Assembly (NCBI RefSeq): GCF_029633865.1
Contig: NC_079211.1
Location: 77,411,158 to 77,475,157, forward strand
Length of the DNA: 64,000 bases
From: Lampris incognitus
Lineage: Eukaryota; Chordata; Actinopteri; Lampriformes; Lampridae
Reading direction: 5' to 3'
Each line of letters starts with the position of its first letter. The first letter of the stretch is position 1. The notes under the pieces were generated by a model. That model had not been told where the DNA came from and did no database searches. It saw only the letters and a list, made by a program, of their open reading frames with translations. A program made the translations under genes and the position numbers. Of this stretch, positions 10,898-19,643 are shown one piece after another.

Positions 10898-13681
10898 TCA
10901 AACATGAAAGGTTGACACAAAGTCCTCTAGGTGGCCAGGGCGTAAACGTGTGCGAACAGGTCGCGGGGCGGCCTGAGGCTGGGCAGGCCGAGGTGGGGAG
11001 GGAGATGGCAGGGGGAGCTGAGGCCCAGGAATGTCTGGGGCCCGTGTAGGAGCTGCATGAAGCCCCGGGGCGTCTCGCCATGCTGAGGGAATGGCTATGG
11101 TTGTGTCACCAGCTGTGTGTGGCGGAGCTGACACCTTCTGTAGACGACTGGAGTGCCACCGAGTGCCATCGCTGAGGAGGTAAGTGGCTGGGCCCAGCTG
11201 ACGGGTGACTTGGAGAGGAGAGGACCAGTATGAAGCCATTTTATTGTCCCTGTGGGGCCTGCGGACCCTGACCCAGTCTGACACATTGATGTCTGGCACC
11301 CTGGTTCGTTTTGACTGGTCAAACCGTTGCTTCATCCGCGTCTGCTGACGAGTGACTGAGGCTCTGACCCCAGAGGGAGGTGCCTGAGGTGTGGAGGGGC
11401 GGAGCCTGTCAAGGGGCATGCACAGTTCCCAGCCTAGCATGAGAGAGGCTGGGGAGACGCCTGTGGTCGAGTGCTGTGTGGCCCGATAGTGTAGCAGAGT
11501 GTGACGGATGGCCTGCGTGAAAGAGCACCCTTGGGCCATGTGTGCTCTGAGGCCGTTCTTCAGTGACTGGTGAAAACGTTCAACGCCGCCATTGGCCTGG
11601 GGGTGGTAGTACGCAGTGCGTATATGACGGATGCCCTTGCTTTCGAGATAAGCAGTGAACTCAGCAGAGACCAGCTGAGGGCCGTTTTCAGTGGTGATGG
11701 CCTTTGGGAGGCCCCAGCGAGAGAAAAGAGAGTCCAGGAAGTCGATGATGATCTGTGAGGTCACAGTGCCGGAAGTGGTGAGTTCAGGCCATTTTGAGTG
11801 TAGATCGTAGGCGACCACCATGAAGCGTTGGTGGTGGGGAACTCCATGGATCTCACCACAAATGTCCAACTGCAGGTGTTCCCAGGGCTGAGAGGGCCAG
11901 GCGAGAGGTTGCAGGGGTGGGGGAGCCTGATGGCCGGTCTTGCCACTCACAAGGCAGGCAGAACAGTCCTTCACCAGAGCCTCAATATCTCTGTCTATCC
12001 CCGGCCACCACACCAGGTCTCGGCAGCGCTGTTTCAGTTTCACAATGCCCAGGTGGCCTTCATGCGCCGTATTCAAAACACGTGCACGGAGAGCAGCTGG
12101 GACCACTGTGCAAAACCCACGTGCCACGCAGGTGTCGTTCCAGCAGGAGAGCTCCTGTCTGACTCGGGCGAACGCAGCCAGCTCCTCTGGGACCTTGTGA
12201 GGCCAGCCGTTCTGGATGTAGGTGCGGAGCTGGGAGAGGACAGGGTCCTGTTCGGAGGCTGCCCTCAGCTCCTGCAGAGAGACAGTGGCCTGGAGGGGTG
12301 TGTGTAGCATTTGGACAATGTCCTTTTCCACACAGTCAGTGTCCGTCTGTGGAGCTGGGGTGGAGACAGAGCGAGAGAGCAGGTCGGCGACAACATTGTC
12401 TCTGCCTGGGGTGAACTGCAGGCTGAAGTTGTACTGGCGGAGGCGGTCAGACCAGCGGTGCAGCCTCAGGGGTTTGTGGCCTGTCCCAGATGTGGACAGC
12501 AGCGCTGTCAGGGCCTGGTGATCTGTCCTGAGGGTGAAGGAGCGGCCATAGAGGTAGAGGTGCCACCTTTCACAAGCCCAGATACAGGCTAACGCCTCAC
12601 GCTCACCCACGGAGTACCGCTGCTCGGTCAGGTTGAGGGCACGGGAGGCGAAGGCAATGGGCTTCTCCACACCGTTCTGGGTTTGAGACAGCACGGCCCC
12701 TATCGCTGTGGCTGATGCGTCACAGGTCACAAAGGTGGAGCTGGAGATGTTGAAGTGAGCCAACACTGGTGGTGAAGTCAGTTGAGTCTTGAGATCATGC
12801 ACAGCGTCACTGCATGCCTTTGACCACACCCATGGCTCGTCCTTACGCAGCAGCTGGCGCAGGGGGGCTGTGGTCGCAGAGTACTGGGGAAGAAACCTCA
12901 GGTAGTAACTTGTCATACCCAGGAAGGAGGCGACCTGGGCGGCCCAGCTGGGCTCAGGGATGGCCTGAATGGCGTCCACGTTGGATTGTAGTGGAGTTAC
13001 ACCGCTCGCTGACAGCCGGAACCCCACGAAGTCGATGGCTGGCACAGAGAGGACACATTTCTCAGCATTGAGAGTTAGCTTGTGCTTGGACAGGGCTGCG
13101 AAGACCATGTTAAGGCGCTTGTCGTGGATTTCACTGGTGGGCCCGTGTACCACTATATCGTCCAGATAAATGGCCACGCCCAGTATGCCAGCCAGCACGG
13201 AGACCATGATTTTCTGGAAGCAGCTAGGGGCGGAGCTGAGACCGAAAGGCATCCTGGTGTAGCGAAACACTCCTGCATGTGTCACAAAGGCTGTGAGGTT
13301 TCGGCTGCTGGGGTGGAGGGGCACCTGTAAGTACCCCTGTCTGAGGTCGAGCTTGGAGAACACCTCAGAGCCATAGAACTGAGCAGTGAGTTCTTCTGAG
13401 GTGGGCAGTGGATACTTATCAGGGACCACTGCCTTATTTACTGCACGTAGATCGACGCAGACACGCAGGCCCCCCGACTTCTTCTTAGCCACCACGAGGT
13501 TTGAGACCCAAGGTGACCCGTCCACCGGTTCAATGATGCCAGCTTCCAGCAGTTGTTGCAGCTCGGCGGAGACCCCATCACGGAGAGCCAACGGGATGCG
13601 GCGCAGTGGTTGGATGACAGATTTCACAGCAGGGTTGAGGAGAGGTTGATGGGTGAAGGCGGAGAGGCAGCCCAGCCCCAT
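10898..13681 (-). CDS. gypsy B Pol: RT, RNase H, integrase
   Basis: An unbroken 927-residue frame. Reverse transcriptase spans about 10-200 with LDLRQGYLQVP, MPFGLSSAP and the catalytic IYLDDIVV. RNase H spans about 285-400 with TCDASATAIGAVL, VGEREALACIW and RTDHQALTAL. Integrase follows, with the HHCC region (HEGHLGIVKLK and CSACLV), first Asp in LDICGEIHG and Glu in NGGVERFHQ. Where the second catalytic Asp should stand the sequence is ITTENGPQ (GAA), a Glu, which would probably reduce or abolish integration. The upstream protease is in another frame; the methionine at 13681 is unlikely to be the true start. The frame ends close to the 3' LTR. Confidence 0.93.
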   Translation of the reverse strand: MGLGCLSAFTHQPLLNPAVKSVIQPLRRIPLALRDGVSAELQQLLEAGIIEPVDGSPWVSNLVVAKKKSGGLRVCVDLRAVNKAVVPDKYPLPTSEELTAQFYGSEVFSKLDLRQGYLQVPLHPSSRNLTAFVTHAGVFRYTRMPFGLSSAPSCFQKIMVSVLAGILGVAIYLDDIVVHGPTSEIHDKRLNMVFAALSKHKLTLNAEKCVLSVPAIDFVGFRLSASGVTPLQSNVDAIQAIPEPSWAAQVASFLGMTSYYLRFLPQYSATTAPLRQLLRKDEPWVWSKACSDAVHDLKTQLTSPPVLAHFNISSSTFVTCDASATAIGAVLSQTQNGVEKPIAFASRALNLTEQRYSVGEREALACIWACERWHLYLYGRSFTLRTDHQALTALLSTSGTGHKPLRLHRWSDRLRQYNFSLQFTPGRDNVVADLLSRSVSTPAPQTDTDCVEKDIVQMLHTPLQATVSLQELRAASEQDPVLSQLRTYIQNGWPHKVPEELAAFARVRQELSCWNDTCVARGFCTVVPAALRARVLNTAHEGHLGIVKLKQRCRDLVWWPGIDRDIEALVKDCSACLVSGKTGHQAPPPLQPLAWPSQPWEHLQLDICGEIHGVPHHQRFMVVAYDLHSKWPELTTSGTVTSQIIIDFLDSLFSRWGLPKAITTENGPQLVSAEFTAYLESKGIRHIRTAYYHPQANGGVERFHQSLKNGLRAHMAQGCSFTQAIRHTLLHYRATQHSTTGVSPASLMLGWELCMPLDRLRPSTPQAPPSGVRASVTRQQTRMKQRFDQSKRTRVPDINVSDWVRVRRPHRDNKMASYWSSPLQVTRQLGPATYLLSDGTRWHSSRLQKVSAPPHTAGDTTIAIPSAWRDAPGLHAAPTRAPDIPGPQLPLPSPSPPRPAQPQAAPRPVRTRLRPGHLEDFVSTFHV

Positions 13682-14019
13682 AAACAGCGATGGCCACTTC
13701 TGCTGCCAAGGTGTGGCGACAGTCAGGATTGCTGCCCCCTTGTGTCTAAGAGGGAGAACCCCAGAGCGGAGAACAGGTCCAGGCCCATCAGGTTGGCCCC
13801 ACGGCGTGCCACATGAAAAACTGCATTAGGCACCAGCTTGGTTCCATAGCGGACAGTCAGTTGGAGAGAGCCAACCAGATCGATTTTGGAGTCACCATAC
13901 CCACAGAGGACAGCTGAGGGTGCGGACAGTGGCAGTGAACCGAAAAATTGACTGTAGGTATCAACATTCAGGAGAGACACTTGCACCGGTGTCCAACAGC
14001 AGGGGAATGCACACATCAT
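13682..14019 (-). pseudogene. gypsy B protease, C-terminal part
   Basis: Continues the aspartic protease begun upstream, in a third frame. After the DTGAS motif (in the previous frame, near 13975-13990) the sequence reads SLLNVDTYSQFFGS, then LMGLDLFSALGF, a typical gypsy protease flap and C-terminal pattern. It hits a stop near 13723 and Pol resumes in another frame. One-base changes at each end explain the breaks. Confidence 0.75.
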
Positions 14020-14945
14020 TAATGTTGACTGTGCATGATTTGAATGACACTGGCGCAGAGCTCACCTTGTGAATGACGGCGGTTGAAGACTGGGGGGTGT
14101 GGCCCTCTGACCCAGCCGGGGAAGATCGACAGACGTTGGCAAAGTGATTGTGCTTACCGCAGCTACGGCATGTCTGGCCACGGGCAGGGCAGTTCTGAGC
14201 CCTTGAAACATGAGACCGAGATCCACAGTTACCACAGGACTGTTGAGGGCGGGGCCGAGAACGCCGTCGTTGCAGTTGCAAGACGTCCCCAGTGGAGTCG
14301 GCGCCCGCCTCGCTCTGGCTGGGTTGCGTCCCGAGGGGCAGCCGTGAGTAGAGGGAGGAGTCGTTGGCAGCTTGACTGAAGGTGGCCACTTGCTGTGTAT
14401 TTAGCATAGCAGCACACTCAGCTGCTACCTCAACCTGTAGTGCGATGGTAATTGCTGTGGACAGCAGCAGACCGTCTTTTTCCAGCAGGAGAGTCTCACG
14501 CACCTTTGCGTTGTTGGTGTGTTCAATTAGCTGGTCGCGAACCATCTCGTCCTGAAGCGCGCCAAACTTGCATGAGCTAGCTAGCCCTCGCAAATTAGCT
14601 ACGTACTGCTGCACAGACTCACCAGGCAGTTGGTGTCGCTGACGGAATATAAATCGCCCGAAGGAGGGCACTCTGTGGAGCAGCGAAATGGGTGCTCATA
14701 AGTCCCACAGCTTCGGCAAAGCTTGTGACGTTCCCCAGAGACCCGAGCACACGATGACCCTCTGCTCCCAAGCAGTGTATCAACAGAGCCGTCTTCCTAG
14801 CCTGGCTCACGTCGTCGAGCCCTGAGGCGATGATGTAATTTTCAAAACTATGTAGCCAGCGAGTCCATGGTACCGGAGGCTCGCCAGGTAATGCCAGGAA
14901 GGGGGCAGGTGGTGGGAGGGAGATATCAGCCATCCTCGTCGCCAA
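13961..14945 (-). pseudogene. gypsy B Gag, nucleocapsid and start of protease (frameshifted)
   Basis: Gag starts within the primer-binding region (MADISLPP context near 14930), runs to about 14670, then continues in a second frame from 14671 to 13961. The second frame holds GESVQQYVANLRGLA, typical of gypsy capsid. Two cysteine clusters follow: CGNCGSRSHVSRAQNCP and CRSCGKHNHFANVC, the latter a CCHC knuckle. It ends with the protease active-site motif LLLDTGAS. A one-base change near 14660 separates the halves. Confidence 0.82.
14927..14944 (-). other. gypsy B primer-binding site
   Basis: Minus strand TGGCGACGAGGATGGCTG begins immediately at the end of the 5' LTR (..TTAATAT). The Gag ATG lies inside it. 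Confidence 0.75.
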
Positions 14946-15145
14946 TATTAAGTTTAGAAATCACGTCAGGACACAGCGCTGTCGCTCGACACAACCTCTC
15001 CGTGGCATTCTTTATTTAGACTGACACAGCATCAAAGGCAGACCCGATCAAACAACCCAGAGCCCGCAGGCATCACCAATCGATCCCAGCACAATAGAAC
15101 AGCACCAAATCAAATGCAGCACTGTCGATGTGTGCATACATAACA
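14945..15145 (-). repeat. gypsy B 5' LTR
   Basis: 201 bp, matching 10675-10872 apart from 3 extra bases. Followed at 15146 by the ATCA duplication and then by element C LTR sequence. Confidence 0.95.
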
Positions 15146-15149
15146 ATCA

Positions 15150-15861
15150 GTTCCTAGAGTGAGGGGAAAGTTTCTTGTTTTGTGCTCAGGATTTATAAAT
15201 GGAACTAGTGAATGTATGGTAGTTATAGACGCAGTGGTTTTCATAATGGCGGCCACCAGAGGGCGCTGGTTCATGTAAACCGATGGAAGTGGTTCTCTGA
15301 AGAATGGAAATATATGTAGAAACGTTTGTATTGCTATTGAATAGTTTTCAATATTGTCATGCATTTGACATGCAATTTCATGTTATTTGATCATTTCTAT
15401 TGCCTTTACCATTGCAGTTATGATGTAGTATTTCACACACATGAAAGTATTATCATTGCTAAGGTTCTGGTAGTTGAAACAACTTATTTTCAGTAAGGAG
15501 AACTCTAAGCCAACCATATTGAGACTTGTGAAGGTCAGGTTGAATGTTAAGTGGGATGTAGGTGATTGAAATATGATCGTAATCCAAAGCAACTACTGAA
15601 GATAGTAGCATTTAAAGGGCATGTATGTTTATTTTGGTTTGTTTTGTTTATTTTATTGTTTTGGGCTAATGACCGTGATATATTGAATTGAATGAATTAG
15701 AAGAATACCACTGAAATGGAATATGATTGTGACAAGACAGAATAAATATGGCGCTTGAGTTGATAACACGCTAAACCCGTGTGTGTTCCTTACTGCTCCA
15801 CAGCCATTTCAGGACTGTGCAGCAACTTTAGCTACTGGCTCAGGCACCCCTAGACCTGAGG
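15150..15861 (+). repeat. gypsy C LTR/leader, continuation after the gypsy B insertion
   Basis: 15150-15500 matches 22967-23318, so this is the right half of the same long repeat. Further on, at 15739-15803, comes a second copy of the AATAAATATGGCGC..CTCCACAG block already present at 10322-10390. Here it is followed by CCATTTCAGG instead of GTACGTAAAA. The last 39 bp (15823-15861) recur at 17374-17412. I take this as part of a long LTR or leader; the exact LTR limits are not clear. Confidence 0.65.
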
Positions 15862-16063
15862 CCGGTAACACTTCCACCGGTGCAGTCCAAGATGCCGTGC
15901 CAACCAGGCCGGCGGCTCCATCCATCATGCCCATGACAGTGGCCCCAACCACCGCCACCGACGTATCTGGACCATTGCCCCAGTCGCGTCAGCGGAGCGC
16001 TCCAGTGCACACACTCGGCGATCGATCTTCTCAGTGATAAACCGAAGATCTTTGCTCACAGTA
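15862..16063 (+). other. proline/threonine-rich reading-frame fragment
   Basis: Continues an open frame from 15783 to 16037 (84 residues), rich in Pro, Thr and Ala, with no domain that I recognise. It may be a piece of a gag or leader protein of a related element. It ends just before a (TA)n tract. Confidence 0.3.

Positions 16064-16122
<59 letters not shown>
16064..16122. repeat. (TA)n microsatellite
   Basis: About 59 bp of TA dinucleotides, abutting the left end of the Tc1 derivative, whose target would be TA. Confidence 0.95.
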
Positions 16123-16125
<3 letters not shown>

Positions 16126-17318
16126 TACCGTTCAAAAGTTTGGGATCACCCAAACAATTGCGTGTTTTCCATGAAAAGTCACACTTATTCACCACCATAT
16201 GTTGTGAAATGAATAGAAAATAGAGTCAAGACATTGACAAGGTTAGAAATAATGATTTGTATTTGAAATAAGATTTTTTTTACATCAAACTTTGCTTTCG
16301 TCAAAGAATCCTCCATTTGCAGCAATTACAGCATTGCAGACCTTTGGCATTCTAGCTGTTAATTTGTTGAGGTAATATGGAGAAATTGCACCCCACGCTT
16401 CCAGAAGCAGCTCCCACAAGTTGGATTGGTTGGATGGGCACTTTTTTGAGCAGATTGAGTTTCTGGAGCATCACATTTGTGGGGTCAATTAAACGCTCAA
16501 AATGGCCAGAAAAAGAGAACTTTCATCTGAAACTCGACAGTCTATTCTTGTTCTTAGAAATGAAGGCTATTCCATGCGAGAAATTGCTAAGAAATTGAAG
16601 ATTTCCTACACCGGTGTGTACTACTCCCTTCAGAGGACAGCACAAACAGGCTCTAACAGGTACTATTTAATGAAGATGCCAGTTGGGGACCTGTGAGGCG
16701 TCTGTTTCTCAAACTAGAGACTCTAATGTACTTATCTTCTTGCTCAGTTGTGCAACGCGGCCTCCCACTTCTTTTCTACTCTGGTTAGAGCCTGTTTGTG
16801 CTGTCCTCTGAAGGGAGTAGTACACACCGGTGTAGGAAATCTTCAATTTCTTAGCAATTTCTCACATGGAATAGCCTTCATTTCTAAGAACAAGAATAGA
16901 CTGTCGAGTTTCAGATGAAAGTTCTCTTTTTCTGGCCATTTTGAGCGTTTAATTGACCCCACAAATGTGATGCTCCAGAAACTCAATCTGCTCAAAGAAG
17001 TGCCCATCCAACCAATCCAACTCGTGGGAGCTGCTTCTGGAAGCGTGGGGTGCAATTTCTCCACATTACCTCAACAAATTAACAGCTAGAATGCCAAAGG
17101 TCTGCAATGCTGTAATTGCTGCAAATGGAGGATTCTTTGACGAAAGCAAAGTTTGATGTAAAAAAAATCTTATTTCAAATACAAATCATTATTTCTAACC
17201 TTGTCAATGTCTTGACTCTATTTTCTATTCATTTCACAACATATGGTGGTGAATAAGTGTGACTTTTCATGGAAAACACAAAATTGTTTGGGTGATCCCA
17301 AACTTTTGAACGGTAGTG
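16123..17318. mobile_element. Tc1/mariner derivative, giant palindrome
   Basis: Starts CACTACCGTTCAAAAGTTTG and ends with its reverse complement. The arms are about 530 bp each (16123-16656 and 16784-17318) and nearly complementary, leaving a 127-bp spacer. The terminal sequence is that of a common fish Tc1-like family, and TA flanks both ends. The left arm encodes the N-terminal transposase; the right arm is the same stretch inverted, and the spacer continues the transposase sequence of the right arm. It therefore looks like an internally deleted, inverted-duplicated copy that cannot make transposase. Confidence 0.9.
16502..16660 (+). pseudogene. Tc1 transposase N-terminal DNA-binding fragment
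   Basis: Reads MARKRELSSETRQSILVLR then a helix-turn-helix segment (NEGYSMREIAKKLKIS), the paired-type DNA-binding head of Tc1 transposases. It covers about 50 residues, then leaves the family. The catalytic DDE region is absent. An inverted copy lies at 16783-16940 on the minus strand. Confidence 0.85.
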
Positions 17319-17373
17319 TATATATATATATATATTATACACACACACACACACACACACATACACACACACA
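17319..17373. repeat. (TA)n(CA)n microsatellite
   Basis: TA then CA dinucleotides at the right edge of the Tc1 palindrome. Confidence 0.95.
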
Positions 17374-17419
17374 CAACTTTAGCTACTGGCTCAGGCACCC
17401 CTAGACCTGAGGGGTGCCA
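17374..17419 (+). repeat. end of gypsy C 5' LTR/leader
   Basis: The first 39 bp duplicate 15823-15861. The segment ends GGTGCCA, two bases before a primer-binding site, so CA at 17418-17419 is the likely LTR end. Confidence 0.6.
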
Positions 17420-17421
17420 TT

Positions 17422-17439
17422 TGGGGGCTCGTCCCGGAT
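17422..17439 (+). other. gypsy C primer-binding site (tRNA-Pro type)
   Basis: TGGGGGCTCGTCCCGGAT. From memory, the proline-tRNA primer site of gammaretroviruses is TGGGGGCTCGTCCGGGAT, which differs at one position. Confidence 0.75.
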
Positions 17440-17556
17440 ACGACCAGCTGTTTGAGGGCGCCAGAACTGCAACTGTGACCTGTTTCCAGAGCTTCAGGGA
17501 AGACTGCCCTCCAAAGTGTCATCCAGAGAGCTACGGCTTCAGGGATCCCAACCACA

Positions 17557-19638
17557 ATGTCTCGTCCTCAGCTGCTTATATGGAAACTGCAGAAGAAACT
17601 ACCAGAGTTGAGTTGCAGTCAACTACAGACCGTGGCACGTGAATTCGGTAATGTGGGAAAAGAAGCAACTGTAGATCCATCCAAATTGACGGAACCCGAA
17701 TTGTATGATGTGATTGTCGACTTCATAAGGAGTGAGAAGCTCAAGAACATGGAAGATGGAGGCGTGTCTTGCCTGGTGTTTCTTCTTGATATGGTCGAGG
17801 AACTGTTGACCCCTACTGATCCCCCCGCGTTGGAATGCGAATATGCTGATGACCAGGATGACTTATTCTCACCCGCATCTATGAAGACACAGATCAACAG
17901 CGGCGAGGTTGACGAGGCACAGTCAACTCCAGAAGCAGTCATCCCAGCTAAGTCTATTGTTCCAGTTAGAGACTCTGTGAAGGGTGTGAGAGTCAGCACA
18001 TCTTCATGTGCCTCTGATCAGATAGTAAGGCTGATTGACATCGCAAGTTTGTTACCTTGTAGGGAGTTTAAGATCCATGGTGGTCAACTATCTGATTCTG
18101 GGTCTGAAATTCCTTACAACAGTATATGCAAACAATTAGATCAGGGTCTTAAGGAGGGGTTCAGTGAGTCTGAGATTATCAGAACCGTGATAAAGGTAAC
18201 CAAACCAGGTAACTTCAGAGAAATGCTAACCAATAAAGACGACCTCACAGTAGATGAGTTAAAGCGGTTTTTCAGGTCTCACATCAGAGATAAAAGTAGC
18301 ACAGAACTCTTTTATGAGTTGAGTAATACTAAACAGCAGGATAAAGAGACACCACAGCAATTTTTATATAGGATAATGGGTCTCAAACAGCGTGTTCTAT
18401 CAGCCTCACAACAAATTGATACTGAATTGAGCTATGACAAAAGACTGGTACAGGGTACATTCCTCCAAACGCTTTACCAAGGTTTAACTGAGAGAAATAG
18501 TCACATAAGGAGTGATCTTAAACCTTACCTCAGAAACTTATGGGTGACTGATGATTTATTGTTGGAGCAAATCACTAAGTCAGCTAGTGAGGAGGCAAAC
18601 AGACTTAAAGGCCTTGTTGCTGTGACTTAATCCAAATCAGCGACTGTTAGCTCAGCTCAGCAGGGTGACAACTGACCAGTTGACCAGGTAAAACTGACTG
18701 ATGTTAACCGTGACATACAGGCAAATCGGACTGCTATCATGGAACTGACTTCGCAGATGTCCACCTTGACAAAACACTTGACTAAACTGACCACAAAAGT
18801 AGACAGTGAGACTGCCCGAGATGCTCAGCAGCCCCAGATAAGCACCCAGACAGAAAGGACTGACACCAGAGGCCGTTGTTCTCAATGTGTGCAACAGGGA
18901 AATGCGTCATGCTCTCACTGCTTCCGCTGTGGCCAGGCTGGACATCGTGCTGTGGGCTGTCTAAAAGAGACAGTGGTCAGGAAACAGAGTGCAGTCACTG
19001 GAGAGGGGAAGCCAGTGACTGAGGTAAAGGCAACGTCCCTGGTGACAGTCAACTCAATTCAAGGCAAGAAACCTGTGTCAGTGACGGCTCAGCCTAAAAC
19101 AAGAAAAAAACGTATTGCACAACTCATTGGCAAAAGATGCATCATTACCTGTGTCATCAACAGGGTTCCAGTACATATGCTCGTAGACTCGGGAGCTCAG
19201 GTGACCATAGTTGGGAGAGAGTGGATACAAAATGAGTTACCTAATGTCAAGAGCCAACCCCTTGAGATTTTGCTCGCTGACCAACCCCTAGAGGTCGCTG
19301 CAGCTAACGGAACTGATGTGCCATTTGACGGCTGGATAGATGTAACCCTGGAGATTGTGAGTGTGAACCATGGAACTGTAGCAGTGCAAGTCCCCATGTT
19401 AGTTGGCCAACGTGTCAGTTTCCCTCTGTTAGGGTCAAATGTTATCACAGAGATAATCAAGGGAAATGAGCAGACAGATGGCATGGATATCAGCTCACTG
19501 CTAAAGGAAGCTTTACATGTTAATGAAGATACAGTCAAAGCTATAGTGTCTACCCTCAGTGCAACTGTGTCAGATGAAGAATCTCCTCAGTATGTCAGAG
19601 TAGGAAGAAAGGGCTTAAGATCTCGGCAGGTCAAATAG
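17557..19638 (+). pseudogene. gypsy C Gag, zinc knuckle and protease (nonsense mutations)
   Basis: Frame 1 from the ATG at 17557 codes for Gag. It is stopped by TAA at 18628 and TGA at 18673, then continues in the same frame to 19638. The middle (LSNTKQQDKETPQQFLYRIM) is a capsid-type region. A CCHC knuckle CFRCGQAGHRAVGC lies near 18921-18960. The protease active site is VDSGAQVTIVG near 19185. The frame ends at TAG 19636-19638 and translation resumes in another frame at 19644. Both internal stops are explained by single C-to-T changes. Confidence 0.85.
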
Positions 19639-19643
19639 GTGAG

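Larger units (their letters stand above)
10675..15145 (-). mobile_element. Ty3/gypsy LTR retrotransposon, element B (recent insertion)
   Basis: 4471 bp with LTRs at both ends (198 and 201 bp), identical apart from a 3-bp indel. A primer-binding site abuts the 5' LTR and a G-rich polypurine tract abuts the 3' LTR. The target duplication is ATCA (10671-10674 and 15146-15149). The same target without the insertion exists at 22963-22966 in a related repeat. Internal genes run gag, protease, RT, RNase H, integrase on the minus strand. Near-identical LTRs mean recent insertion, yet gag-pol has three frame changes. Confidence 0.96.
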
